Shown piece after piece: positions 31,075 through 42,540 of a DNA stretch of 64,000 bases. The stretch is taken from contig JACCIC010000029.1 of the NCBI GenBank assembly GCA_018907035.1, positions 266,501-330,500 of the forward strand, written 5' to 3'. The DNA is from Sycobia sp. Sy_11 (lineage: Eukaryota > Arthropoda > Insecta > Hymenoptera > Epichrysomallidae). Within the stretch, counting starts at the first letter, position 1; each line of letters begins with the position of its first letter. The notes under the pieces were generated by a model. The model made no database searches and was not told where the DNA came from. It saw nothing but the letters and a program-made list of their open reading frames with translations. The position numbers were made by a program, and so were the translations under genes.

Positions 31075-32110
31075 AAATAAGGTGAATTTTTATTTTTGTC
31101 AAAAAGTATTTATTTATTCATCAATATTTATGTTGTTCCCTTGAAAGTAATTCCTCTCAGATATAATAAACTCGTACCAGTGCTTTTTTCAATATTCAAA
31201 AATTTCTGTAAAGCATTTTTTGGTATAGCCTTGAGCTTTTCCAGCGATGTGGTCTTTATCTCCTCAATCGTAGTAAAAGGTCGTTCTTTCATGGGTTTTC
31301 TCAATTTTGCAAATCGAAAAAAGTCACAGGAAGCCAAATTTGGTGAATACGATGACTGAGTCATAATTTTGGCGTTATTGGCTAAAAAATTATGAACAAG
31401 CAATGACACGTGAGCTAGCGCATTATCGTAGTACAATAACCATGACTGGTTCAAATACAATTTCGGACGATTTTTCGTATTGCTTCTCGCAAACGGTGTA
31501 TAACTTCGAGATAATACTCACTATTAACTGTACGATGTTATGGTAAGAACTCCTGATGAATTACACCATGATAGTCAAAGAAAACAATAAGCACTAGCTT
31601 GTCAGTTCATCGAACTTGGCGTGCTTTTTTAGTCTTGGTCAGTCATAATGTTTCCAATGGGATAATTGAGCCTTCACTTCTTAGCTCTTAACTTTTGATC
31701 GATGCTTACACCACATTTCTTTTCGTCAAAATGTAGCAATTTCCGAACAAACCTTGCTGACATACGTCCGATGCCCAAAACCTCCGTTAAAATTGCTTGG
31801 CACGAACCAAAAAAAATTGCGATATCATCAGCAACTACACTTATGGTAATTCGATGACTCTAAAACACTATTTTTTTTCACTTTTTAACGTTTTTTTCAC
31901 TTTTAACGTAGGTTATTGACCTGCTGGGTCATCCAGAGCGAGGTTCGTCATTTGTGTCTTCTCGACCTTTTCGGAAGAGCTTGTACCATTTGTAAACATT
32001 TTTTGACTTACAGTATATTTACTTTATATCACCCTCTGTTCACAGTTCAATCGTTTGGAACACAGTGTTCCGTATTGTACACAAAATTTAATGAAAATTC
32101 TTTACATTTT
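31075..32110 (-). mobile_element. Decayed mariner
   Basis: On the minus strand the transposase can be followed from about 32010 (WYKLFRKGREDTNDEPRSG), through LGIGRMSARFVRKLLHFDEKK (31740-31800), to the catalytic C-terminal ORF 31460-31128. Terminal repeats are not clear, so the ends are approximate. The lineage resembles the element at 5627-6917 (CDFF context at the third Asp) rather than the 8.6-kb family. Confidence 0.72.
31128..31460 (-). pseudogene. mariner transposase C-terminal part
   Basis: 110 codons. LLYYDNALAHVS corresponds to the second catalytic Asp region (HDNA.PH), and SSYSPNLASCDFFRF to the third, with Asp retained in CDFF. ERPFTTIEEIK matches the usual C-terminal helix. Upstream the frame is broken by several stops and the first catalytic Asp segment is not clearly present. 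Inactive. Confidence 0.78.
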
Positions 32111-32835
32111 TTTCAATAGCAGGAAAGCGCCGAACAGACAACATACTTTTAACCTGTATGCCGCTCGCAAACAAACTAAAAATGCGACATATAATTAGTA
32201 TATAATACAGGTTTCGACTGGAAAAAGAGCCTAGAGAAGTAGGATAATTCACATTTATTTATATAATTCACGATAATTCGCGGTGTTCACGATTTTCTGT
32301 CACAATATGTCGAACACGTCGGAAAATTTTCTGTTGAAAACTAATAAAATAAACAGGCTCGCGATATCAAACTCTTCAAAATGATTTCATTATATATTCA
32401 AAAATAATGAAATTATAATAAATTAATCAAAGATCAATAAAGCAAGATGGAATTGTATTAAATTTATGGACAGTTAACAATTATTTTTTAATTTTTTTAT
32501 TTTTTATTAGTATATAACAACAATAAAAAAATATCAATAGATGTGTTATAAACACATACTTCAACTACTTCTTTAACTAAAAAAAATTAAAAGAAAATAA
32601 TTATTAGTAAATTAAAATATTTATATTTTTTAACATCTTTTTAATTGAAATTATATGTATATTTTTTGTATATAGACACGTTAAATTAGATACTTTTATA
32701 GGGATTTTCAACCAGAAATCCTTTATAAAATCTAGTTTAATGGTGTAGAATTTAATTATTTATATACAAAACATTACTTAATAATTGACATTGAAATATT
32801 ATACTGTTAACAATTTTTTATCTATAAATTCTGTC
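32111..32835. other. AT-rich non-coding DNA
   Basis: No recognised feature; poly-T and poly-A runs around 32480-32640. Confidence 0.6.
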
Positions 32836-33168
32836 ACTATGTTATATGCCGATGCATAGCCCCTCTAGAGTCTTGCGCGCGTTTACGCTGAGCGCGTAAA
32901 GTAACTGTAACCCCTTCTCTTCGCCGCCATGACTCCGGACCAATCGGCGCACGCGACCGCCAACGGCGCTTCACAGCACCACGGGAATCGCAGGCGCAAA
33001 AGAAATAAAAGAAAGGGAATGCGAAGGGAAGACAGAAAGAGAGAGGGAGGAAGAGAGATCCATACCTCCCGGAATTTTCGAGGACCCACACGCCGTTGAA
33101 ATAAAGCCTATTTTAAACCTAAACCAGCGCCTTGTTCATTACTCTCCAAGCATCCTAGAGCCACATCC

Positions 33169-33212
<44 letters not shown>

Positions 33213-33682
33213 AGCATTCCTGCTCCGCTTACCGTGCAAGAAAGAGAGAGGAAGCGACTCCGTCGCACGGTGCTTCACCAATAGCGGCCAAACGAAGAGA
33301 GGAAGTAGCGCCGCCGCACGGCGCTCCACCAAGAGCGATCGAGCGGACCGCCTCGCCGTGCACCTCCGCACGCACTACCGACGGCGGCTCGAGAGAGAGC
33401 GTTGACCGAGCTGCCACATCCACCAATGTAAGCGCTTCTATAGCTAATCAGCTGCAAGGCCGGCAGAGGTCACTATAGCTTGGGCCTTCGGCTTTTCTCA
33501 GGACCGTCTCTTGCATAGAAGACGAAGTAAACCACCCAACCCCCTTTTTCCTCCACGTGCGAATGGTCTTCCACATCATAGGTCCTTTTCAGGGCCGTCT
33601 CATTCGTTGAGAACAAGGCAAACCACCTCCCTCCTTCTCCTCCCCCTCGTTCTCCCGTCCATGGGCCACGTCTCTGGCTGAC
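32836..33682. other. GC-rich island with GA microsatellite
   Basis: An abrupt change from AT-rich to CpG-rich sequence at about 32860. A pure GA run lies at 33174-33209. Short Arg/Ser/Ala-rich frames occur on both strands (for example minus 33108-33371) and none shows a domain. The GC-rich block runs on to about 34510 without a recognised promoter or splice-supported exon. Confidence 0.5.
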
Positions 33683-34243
33683 TTGGAAATCCGGGTCAGA
33701 CAGACATCGCCCGCAGTACAGACTCCGGGTGGGGCATTCCTCCGAAAGAAGTTACGGGCATGGCGCCCAGTAGCTCCAATTAGGAGTTGTGCTCAAGGCT
33801 TCCGGAGATCCATAGGCGTGTCGAGAGACGCCGCCAGGAAGGTTATCGGAGGACGAGTCCTTTGGAGGTCCGCGGGTACACTTTGAGGCCTTGCTCGTAG
33901 CCCCTTCCACCTCTCCCCTCCCAACGAGCCAGCTGCCAAGTCCAGTTATGAAGAACGGCAGCGCGCCAAGCGAAACAATCGGCGTCATCGGAACCGGAAG
34001 GCTCATCGCGAGATCACTACGGAGGACCTCTGGACGTGGAATTTAGGGCTGCCGAACCTCGCGTTCTCTGAGGCCAGCTCGGAGAACGAAGAGCCGGAGA
34101 GAACTGTCTGCAGCATGGTGGTGGTACTAAGTGCCCCCGAAGGACAGGACCATCGAGCGGAGATCGGTATCTGTCGTCCCACTCGGCCCATCCTCGCGAT
34201 TTCCCTTCCACGGCCTCCCTTGGCGGAACTCACGGGGGTCTAG
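33683..34243 (+). pseudogene. Unassigned ORF interrupted by one stop
   Basis: One plus-strand frame runs from ATG 33683 to the TAG ending near 34243 with a single in-frame TGA at 33884-33886, about 186 codons in all. The first part (MEIRVRQTSPAVQTPGG) is Arg-rich. The second contains SSYEERQRAKRNNRRHRNRK, a basic patch, then DLWTWNLGLPNLAFSEAS, an acidic patch and RPTRPILAISLPRPP. I do not recognise the family. It could be a decayed retroelement gag or an exon with recoding, or merely open because the region is GC-rich. Confidence 0.3.
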
Positions 34244-35218
34244 CCCGTCTTTCAGCTCCTCGGACGGGACCACTGTTCAATTTGGCTGCGCCTGAAGGAT
34301 AAGAACGCAGCGATCGCTTCATGCATTGGGTTCGTAGAGAGGGCTGCCCCCCATCGAAGTCGGTGCGTGAATCGGCGGAGAGCGGTTCGAACACTGTAGC
34401 CGCCTCCGTTCGTTTCTCATTACCGAACTCCCCCCCCCCCCGGTGACCCTCCTGATAGTCATCAAGAGGACAAACGGCCCTTTTCAGGGCCCACAAAATT
34501 TTCAACGTATTTTCTCAATTGTTCGGGATGTACTTTCCTCTCTCCTCGAAACCGAAGTCACCGCAACTTTAACAACTATAGTTGTAGATAAACATTATTA
34601 AATTTAAATACTACACTGCTAATAATAATTAATCAATAAATTCATAAGTTATTATAAAGAAATTATAAATTTTTAAACACTTTTCTTTTTTCTTTATTCA
34701 TTACGTGCCAATAATAAGCTCACGATACACGTGTCGCCTTTTCCACGTTACACGAATAATTAAGTACGTGAATTGAGGAATTCTGTGATGATCATCATAC
34801 GTAATTCCGTTGACGTGGATAAAGCGATCGGCCTATGCTTGGCGTCACCTGGTATTTGCAACTAGTAGTCTAGCAATCTTGCCGAATTTCGTATACACCT
34901 TGTCACATGAAATATATAACAAAGGAAAAGCTATTGTTAACTTTTTTAAGGTATTTTCAATGCATGTATGCACCTGTGTAAATTATCTAGCACATTTGTC
35001 ACGAATAGTTATAATACTTTAACAATATAATTTCCATGACACGCGCGCAACTTGGGATTTATGAGGACCTTAATGTATCATGTACATAAGATATGGTAAA
35101 ATTTATGCGCACCTAAAATGCAATCGTGATCGAAATAAGTATTTCACGCCGAAGAGGTTGTAATTATCAAGGGGCTCTAATATACAATTTTTATCAAGCA
35201 TTGGAAGGAAATAACATA
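34244..35218. other. Non-coding DNA, GC-rich then AT-rich
   Basis: The GC-rich block ends near 34510 and includes a C run at about 34430-34441. From there to the mariner end at 35219 the sequence is ordinary AT-rich DNA with no recognised gene. Confidence 0.55.
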
Positions 35219-36369
35219 TCAGGTATGTGAATAAGTTTTTCCCGTTTTTTTTTTCAAATTTTGAGCCTTTATTGTGAAAAAATGGTTACAAATGAATTAT
35301 TGAAAGTATTGGCCATCGCTAGCTACAACTTTTTCCCATCTTTCTGGCAACATACGAAGCCTGTTGCGAAAAAATCCGATCGGTTTGGCCTCTATCCAGT
35401 CATCGACCCATTTTTTGGCTTCCTCGTAGGAATGGAAGTGCTGGTCAGCCAGGCCATGCGTCATCGATCTGAAGAGATGGTAATCAGACGGAGCAACGTC
35501 TGGACTATACGGCGGGTTGGGTAGGACTTCCCATTTGAGCGTTTCTAAGTATGTTTTCACCGGCGGTGCAACATGTGGGCGAGCATTGTCATGTTGCAAA
35601 ATAACTTTGTCGTGCCTGTCGAAGTATTGTGGCCGTTTTTCTCGCAGTGCGCGGCTCAAACGCATCAATTGTCGTCGATAGACCTCGCCTGTGATCCTTT
35701 CATTCGGTTTCAGAAGCTCATAGTAAACCACACCTAGCTGGTCCCACCATATACAGAGCATGAGCTTGGCGCCATGAATATTTGGCTTGGCCGTCGATGA
35801 TGATGCATGGCCGGGTAGTCCCCATGATTTTCTTCGCTTCGGATTATCGTAACGTATCCACTTTTCATCGCCAGTCACGATACGATGCAGAAAACCCTTT
35901 CTTTTATGTCGTTGAAGCAGCTGTTCGCAAGTGAAAAAACGCCGTTCGACGTCTCTCAGCTTCAGTTCGTACGGCACCCAATTTCCTTGCTTTTGGATCA
36001 TTCCCATGGCTTTCGAACGCGTGGAAATGGTTGTTCGGTCAACTCCCAATGCTTCAGCAAGTTCTTCTTGCGTTTGACAAGAATCTTCATCAAGCAAAGT
36101 CGCCAATTCTCGATCTTCAAAGATTTGCGGCCGCCCGGAACGCTCCTTGTCTTCCACGTCGAAATCACCGCTTTTGAAGCGTCGAAACCATCCGCGAACA
36201 CTTGAATCATCGACACAACCTTCTCCATAAGCCTCCTGAAGCAATCGATGCGTCTCGGCAGCGTAACGTATCCACTTTTCATCGCCAGTCACGATACGAT
36301 GCAGAAAACCCTTTCTTTTATGTCGCTGAAGTAGCTGTTCGCAAGTGAAAAAACGCCGTTCGACGTCTT
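35219..36369 (-). mobile_element. mariner element, copy 2, rearranged at its 5' end
   Basis: The left terminal repeat (TCAGGTATGTGAATAAG, after TA at 35217-35218) and most of the transposase are collinear with copy 1. At 36262 the sequence jumps out of register: 36263-36369 repeats, in the same orientation, the internal segment 35849-35955 instead of continuing to the transposase start and right terminal repeat. The duplicated piece differs at a few bases (GTCGCTGAAGTAG against GTCGTTGAAGCAG), so it was probably copied from another family member. Without a right terminal repeat the copy is immobile. Confidence 0.93.
35297..36292 (-). pseudogene. Chimeric mariner transposase
   Basis: The 331-codon ORF is open but begins with MTGDEKWIRY, which belongs to the middle of the protein, fused to AAETHRLLQEAY of the true N-terminus. 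The first ~24 residues of the normal protein are missing. All three catalytic Asp contexts (VTGDEKW, QHDNARPH, APSDYHLF) and WVPYEL are intact. The family-consensus-like PYSPDVAPSD is retained. Truncation of the N-terminal DNA-binding helix makes terminal-repeat recognition unlikely. Confidence 0.9.
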
Positions 36370-37327
36370 TTCTTTTGAAAAGGTATTAATATAGAAAAGA
36401 AAAAATGTACATTATATAGTAATAATATTGATGTTGCCCTGATATATAATGCTATGTGGGCTACTTGTAAATAAACTAAAGGTTTTAAATTAAATTTTTA
36501 AGTTAAAAAAAAATTATTTGATTAGGAAACATTTGAAATACTTTTATACTGCTCAGAATTTTCAATTTCGACCTTTTGTTGTTTCTAAATTTTCATTTTT
36601 TATTTTTATTTTGTTGTTTCTAAATTATTATGATATTTTGTTAATTTTCTTTATCAACCTCTAATATGGAATCTTAATTTTTTATTAAATTATTAATAAT
36701 TAATTTGAATAACATATTCAAACAGCGATTTGTGTTGAATAATGAATTAAATTGATTCTAATTTTATTTAAAAAAAAGAAATTCAAGTTAAATAAACAGT
36801 TTTGGTTATTTGATTTAATTTATTGTAAACAGAAGAAAATAAAAATTGATTTATTATATTAGCAAATTCTGAATACACTTTTCATATTTAATTTTTATAT
36901 TCTATATAAGATAGGAATTTCTTGATAAAAGTACTTTTACATTATATATATATATATATATATAACCGTAAAAATAAAAGCGCGAAATTCATGATAGAAT
37001 AATATATAAAACCGCGAAAAACATGAATTTATACGTAAAAAAATAATCACGCGAAGTAGATAGGTGGCGCGGTAAAATTCTTAGAAAATCAAAACCGTTG
37101 TAATTAAAAAAATTCGAAAAACACTTCGTAGAAATGGAAGAGAAAGCGCGCCATAAAATAAAACCATTAAAAGAAGGGGTGGTAATTCGAAGAATAAGAA
37201 CACATGCGCGGCAGAAAATCCTGCGCGAAAAAGCACGAAGCAGATATTAACAATATAATATTTAATAACAAAAAATAAATTAAATATTAACAATGTAAGA
37301 ATGTGAAAATACATACATATATGAATG

Positions 37328-37371
<44 letters not shown>

Positions 37372-37380
37372 AGTGTGTAT
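36370..37380. other. AT-rich non-coding DNA
   Basis: TA runs at about 36940-36963 and 37330-37368; otherwise nothing recognised. Confidence 0.6.
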
Positions 37381-38268
37381 GTTTATTTTAATGCATGTAA
37401 AGATAAGAATGAGATTGAGAATAAGTAATACGCACTCGTATTTACAACTGTGTGTATTCTACTAGATAGAAATGCAAGCTTGAAGAAAGCGTTAGTGCGC
37501 GCGTGTATACATTGCATGTATACTCGCAAAAGAGAATATAGACGTATATATGTGAGAATGATGCGAAGTATGTGTGTGCACTGGCATGCGTGCAACGAAC
37601 TGCGTCCGTATACATGCGCGAGAGGGATGCGCGGCGATAGAGTATGGCGCGACCGAGTGACGGAGAAAACCGAGCGTGTGCGAGAGAGAAGCGCGGTGGA
37701 AGAGTGGGGCGCGTCCTAGAGAGAGAGAGAGGTCCGACCGAGTGAGAGAGAAGTTCAGCGAGTGAGAGAGAAGCGCGTTGCGACCGATTTGCGTGTTAAA
37801 GGATCCATCCGCACCGTACGAAGTCGAAAGAGAAATGAGCAGCGCGTCGCGTCGAGTGGGGCGCGAGCTAATAAGAGCACGCGGAGAGAGATTAGACCGC
37901 TCCCGCATAGATAGGGAAGGGGGAGAGAGCTCCACGCTCGCGAGTAGTTTCGTAGGCTCAGCAGCTTGATCCGAGGTGAATTATGATCATCCGTTCTGAA
38001 ATCAGCGAAGAATTCTAGCTCGGAAATTCTGGCATGCGCCCAGTGCTAAGTATTGGTTTTACGCATCTCGCAGTGCGGGTGAATTCATCGCGATTAATTG
38101 GGATAATTTTATGTATGAAATTTAGAATTTAGATAAAGGAGACTGAAATGCGCGTTAAGACAGATTTAAACTATGAGTAGCGCGGATGTAACTGATGCAG
38201 CGCGAGCAGTATAGATTCATTAGTTTATGTGATCATAGAGCGGATGCAATCAAATGAACTAATATTTA
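37381..38268. other. Region upstream of the Copia coding sequence, GA-rich in part
   Basis: 37640-37960 is GA- and CpG-rich with GAGAGAG and GTGAGAGAGAAG repeats. It is followed by AT-richer sequence up to the first gag-like frame. A 5' LTR and leader would be expected here, but I find no copy of the TGTTAGAATATAG start seen at 42308 and no clear primer-binding site. Confidence 0.45.
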
Positions 38269-39685
38269 TTGCATGTTTTGACAGGTTTAGAGGAACGGAC
38301 TCGGCCGACTATTGCGGATGCATTCAAAATAATCTGGGGAGAAAAGCGCCTATACCTCAACCACAGTGGTAATAAAGTGTATATATCACTTGCTAGTCCA
38401 GACGCATTGAGCGTTTACATATACTTTTCTGATGAAAAGATCATTCAAGTTTGCAATATGCTGTCAGAGAGCGAAAAAAGCTCGTGAGAGAATGGCCGAG
38501 ATGGGTCAAGGCGCTCAGGTTGGAGATAGCTGAGTCGTCAGGCAAAGAGCCTATTATTGGAGAAGAACTGAGACGTGCTCTAGAGGACCTTGAGAGAAAG
38601 ACGGATGTGAGAACCGAGGCCAGAGTGGAAGCGGCCAGAAAACGCTCTGAATTTTTCAGACAACAGAAAGAGGCTAAAAGGTATTGAATTAAAAACATAG
38701 TCAATCATTTGAATGAAACCATGCGCTTGCATGCGCTGAACTTAGCCGCAATCAAGGAAACTGAGTCAAAGCCTACGCCGGAGATCAAGAGCGTAGAGGT
38801 AGCTGTTGATAAAGACCATGAACCGCAATGCGACGAGATTCGTAAAAGCGTGGCCGATGTCATGCAAAGGGCTGACGTAATTAAGAGCTCCATTGAACAG
38901 AATATTGAATACTGGAATGAGCCAAAGCCAAATCCATTTAAGATGAATTGCAAACAAAGGCCTGTACCTGTGTTTTCGCAGGGCATGATAGCAAATGATT
39001 ACGATAATCAACTCGACAACCCAAGTATAATTTTGAATAAAATTGATAAAATATATGATCTAAACAATATTAATAATTCTATACATAAAAATATTGATGA
39101 AAATTTGAATAAGAAAGATGAAAATGGTATACATGTTGATGTTAATGATAATTTAAATGATAAACCCGATAGAAATACTATTGATAATGATGAAATAATT
39201 GATTTAGAAGTAATTAATTCCATTAAAAGAGATGTAGTAAACGAGAAAGGAATGAGGATAAACGAACGATTAATGAGAACAGTGATAAAGAGAACAGTAT
39301 TAATCAATCTAAATTAGATGAAATAATTGAGAAAACTGTCGAGTCGATTGTGGAGAAGCGTTTAAAAAAGAAATTGAAAGATGATAGACTAGAACTATTA
39401 GCTGAGAAATTAGATGTCGTAATCAGCAAAGACAGCGGCATTGGTAGGAAATATAAACTTAGAATCGAAATGAGGTTTGATATATTGAACGATTATTTAT
39501 TAACTGAGTTAAAGACAAAAAGATTAAATTATGTATTAAATTTAGAGTCAATTGAATTTGAAAAATATTCTGAAAGAAAAATAGAAGAAGATAAACATCG
39601 CGTACGTAAGATAATCATTAATCATATAGACATTTGTTATTATCAAAAGATTGTAGAAATAAAATCGCCGAGAAAAATTTTATAA
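38269..39685 (+). pseudogene. Copia gag-like region, broken
   Basis: A first frame (38269-38487) begins within MHVLTGLEERTRPTIADAFK. A shift leads to 38451-38687 (RKKLVREWPRWVKALRLEIAE, a charged helical stretch) and, after an in-frame TAA, to 38709-39317, which is rich in Asn/Asp/Lys/Ile. Another frame change gives 39350-39685 (ERRL/KKLKDDRLELLAEKL), again highly charged and helical. I assign it to gag by position only; the Asn-rich spacer is not typical of Copia capsids. Confidence 0.5.
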
Positions 39686-39800
39686 AGATTGGAAGAATAT
39701 AAGAGGTTAGAATGTAGAGTCACTAGAGTTTCCGCGAGAAAAGAATTGTATAAATTAAAATATATACTGAGATATTTTCTATAACGCTGTATCAGGTGCA

Positions 39801-41036
39801 TTGCTTGAAACTGTCTTAGCTGATTGCTTGTATGTTGGTACGATGGGTGTTGAGATGCAGCTAGAAAAGCTGAAACATTTGATCTTGCAGGTAGAGGCAG
39901 CTAAACCGGCTCGAGACATGCCGGTAAGCTCATTGAGCGCTGTGAGCAAACGGTCACCTCCGCCCTTTACACGGAGGAGACCATTTGAGAGACATGATAA
40001 TAACTATAGAAAGAGACGTGATCAGAACAGACCTAGAAGCTGTTTTACATATGACTAGAAAGGGCACATAAGTGTGAATTGCCCCACAGCAGGGCAGATA
40101 TACTGTTACAGGTGCAGAAGATTGGGTACGCACGTGGCTAAAAACTGTAGAGGTAAGAGAGACACTCCATTTGAGACGAGTGATAAAAAACAAGAACAGG
40201 TCACTGGTAAGAGGGCTCGCTTTCAATCAAAGAGGGGTAAATCCTCGGGCAAACAATTGGAAAGCCTAAAGGAAGGGATTCTAAAGAATCCCTTCAGCTT
40301 ATCAACTATACATGAAGAAAAACATCAAAATCGTAAGAGTAAATTTAATTCACATTTCAATTATTTTGAGAGAAATGATTGACGCAAAATTCGAAAGAAC
40401 AATGTCTTAATATTTATAGCTGACTCTGGAACTACAGAGCATTTATGCAATAGCAAAATCAGTTTTGATAGCTTAGATTTTAAGAGTAGAGTTAAATACG
40501 AGAATAAAAATGCAGACTTCAGCGTCGATGGAAAAGGTAATATAGCAGTCATTACTAGAGATGGCCGAAAATTTACCTTAAATAATGTATTATATGCGAA
40601 CAACTTATCGATAAATTTGATTTCACTTAGAAAATTCGTAGAGCGGGGACTTGAGATTTATTTAAACAAAGAAAAAATAGATATATTAGAGCCAAGTTCG
40701 AAAACAAAAATCTTGTCAGGAAAATACGCATCACCGTTTTGGATATTCGATATTGTAGTCAAACCAAATAATTTTGAGGTAAATGAAGTAGAAAAACCGC
40801 CGGTTGAACATAGATACGAAACTAGAAGCAAGAGTAGCGCAGTGAAAACGTTAGAGATAAATTCTAGTGAGCCAGAAAAGATAGAAACGAACGAACCTGT
40901 CAAGAGTGACTCTGATCTCTTGACGACTATTAATGATAGAGTTATTAGTTCAATAGAAATTTTACCAGAAACAGAAGAGTATCAAAAATTGATTAACGAA
41001 CAAGAAAGGAAAAACCACAAAAAGTTAGTAAATTAA
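39801..41036 (+). pseudogene. Copia nucleocapsid and protease, with in-frame stops
   Basis: One continuous frame interrupted by TAG at 40056 and TGA at 40380. The zinc knuckles are CFTYD-stop-KGHISVNC (degenerate) and CYRCRRLGTHVAKNC (intact CCHC). The protease active site is FIADSGTTEHLCN near 40420, followed by NNVLYANNLSINLISLRKF, the conserved Copia protease C-terminal block. It ends in a charged spacer at TAA 41034-41036. The integrase frame starts one base out of register at that point. Confidence 0.82.
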
Positions 41037-42022
41037 TGATGTGGCATCATAGGTTAGGACGTATTTCAAGCAAATACTTGATAGAATACGCGAAACGAAA
41101 TGCGAACTTATTAAGTAAAACTGATCTGTCAAACCTGACAGAAATAGAACAGTGTGAGACGTGTTTAATTAGCAAGAACGTTAGACTGCCGTTCAGTTCG
41201 ATTAGACAGCGAGCAGACAGACCACTAAAGATTATCCATGCTGACACAATGGGACCAGTCAGTCCAATTGCTTATCCGAAAGGATATAAATTTATATTAG
41301 TATTAGTTGACGATTTTTCTAAAGTAGGGTTAGTTTACCCGATGAAGCATAAAAACGAAACTTGCGAATATTTAAAAAGGCGAATTAGAAGCTTTAGAAA
41401 CGTACTAGGGATAGACGAAAAGGTATGTTTTCTTAGGTGCGATAGAGGCACTGAATTTACTGGTGCTGATACGGTAAACGTGCTAAACAAAATAGGAGCA
41501 GAACTACAGCTAGCTAGTCCCGACACGCCTCAACACAATGGCGTAGCCGAGCGTTTTAACAGGACCATCGAAAATAAAGTTAGGTCGTTAATGTTCAATT
41601 CAGGTCTTCCAGGAGGAAGTTGGGACTTTGCAGTTAAAACAGCTGTGTATCTATACAATAGAGCTCTGCATAGGTCGATCGAAATACCGCTTAGGAAGTT
41701 AGCTAAAGATTTCGAAATACCCCTTAGGAAGTTAGCTAAAGATTTTAAAATAGATCACGATAGATGGAGAAGGTTTGGGTGCTTAGCAGTATTTAGAAAA
41801 CAGAGAGGAGCCGACTATAAATTTAGCTCTACGGGCATAATAAGCTATCTTGTAGGTTATGTGAATACAGGTTATAACATATATGTACCTGAGCAAAATA
41901 AAATATTCGAGTCAAGAGACGTTAGATTTGTGGAAAACTTGGTCTATAAACACTATTATGGTGAGCGATGCTGGAAACTAACCAATTTACATTCATGCCA
42001 ATTATCTTATAGATCAATTTGA
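41036..42022 (+). CDS. Copia integrase (GAG-pre-integrase plus D,D35E core)
   Basis: 328 codons, open throughout. MMWHHRLGRIS with His-His and CETCLISK form the HHCC zinc-binding pre-integrase domain (about 1-55). The catalytic core has Asp in IIHADTMGP, Asp in LRCDRGTEF, and Glu in NGVAERFNR, with exactly 35 residues between the last two (D,D35E). WRRFGCLAVFRK and GYNIYVPEQNKIFESRDV are the usual Copia C-terminal blocks. An 11-residue unit (EIPLRKLAKDF) is duplicated in tandem at about 41679-41744. The open frame probably began in a polyprotein, so the Met at 41036 may not be a true start. Confidence 0.88.
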   Translation: MMWHHRLGRISSKYLIEYAKRNANLLSKTDLSNLTEIEQCETCLISKNVRLPFSSIRQRADRPLKIIHADTMGPVSPIAYPKGYKFILVLVDDFSKVGLVYPMKHKNETCEYLKRRIRSFRNVLGIDEKVCFLRCDRGTEFTGADTVNVLNKIGAELQLASPDTPQHNGVAERFNRTIENKVRSLMFNSGLPGGSWDFAVKTAVYLYNRALHRSIEIPLRKLAKDFEIPLRKLAKDFKIDHDRWRRFGCLAVFRKQRGADYKFSSTGIISYLVGYVNTGYNIYVPEQNKIFESRDVRFVENLVYKHYYGERCWKLTNLHSCQLSYRSI

Positions 42023-42049
42023 AGAATATCTACACGAAATTAGAATTAG

Positions 42050-42052
<3 letters not shown>

Positions 42053-42100
<48 letters not shown>
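42053..42100. repeat. TA microsatellite
   Basis: A TA run directly after the integrase frame, at the site where Copia RT should begin. Confidence 0.95.
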
Positions 42101-42104
<4 letters not shown>

Positions 42105-42307
42105 TTCAGATTAAACTACATGCTGTAGAAATAAGAAGTCATTATTCAACTTATTTTCTAGATATATGTATTTTATTGTAGTTGTAATTTTAGTTTAATT
42201 AGATAAATGGAATTAATTTTGTATGAATGTAACTTGAGTGAATGTCAATAAAATGTGTGTCTGAAACTCTCATGACAGATGAGTGCACCTGCTGTAACGA
42301 GAGAGTG

Positions 42308-42540
42308 TGTTAGAATATAGAGGCTTTATGCGCAGTGCTCTCCGTGCCGCCTGAGCTCATGATGTGTACATGTGCGTATGTATGTGAATGCGCCGCTCGG
42401 CCGTTGCACGCAGCCTCGCGGCTATTCATTTCCATGTGATTAGTAGATCTGGCTAGACGCTTAATAAAGACGTGGTGATTTGTTAGATTATATATTTCTG
42501 TTTTTTATTATTAATATCCTCCACCTATTCCTTCATATAT
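42308..42540 (+). repeat. Candidate Copia 3' LTR
   Basis: It starts TGTTAGAATATAGAGG, the kind of terminus common in insect Copia LTRs, after a purine-rich CGAGAGAGTG that could be the polypurine tract. An AATAAA polyadenylation signal lies at 42463. The right border is uncertain (no clear ...ACA end), and no 5' copy was found. Confidence 0.4.

Larger units (their letters stand above)
38269..42540 (+). mobile_element. Copia-type LTR retrotransposon, RT deleted
   Basis: Order on the plus strand: gag-like frames (38269-39685), zinc knuckles (40040-40160), aspartic protease (about 40420-40600), pre-integrase and integrase core (41036-42022), then a TA run and a candidate 3' LTR. Protease-integrase order without an intervening RT is diagnostic of Copia/Ty1. 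RT and RNase H, which should follow integrase, are absent. In-frame stops and one frame change add to the damage. Confidence 0.88.
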
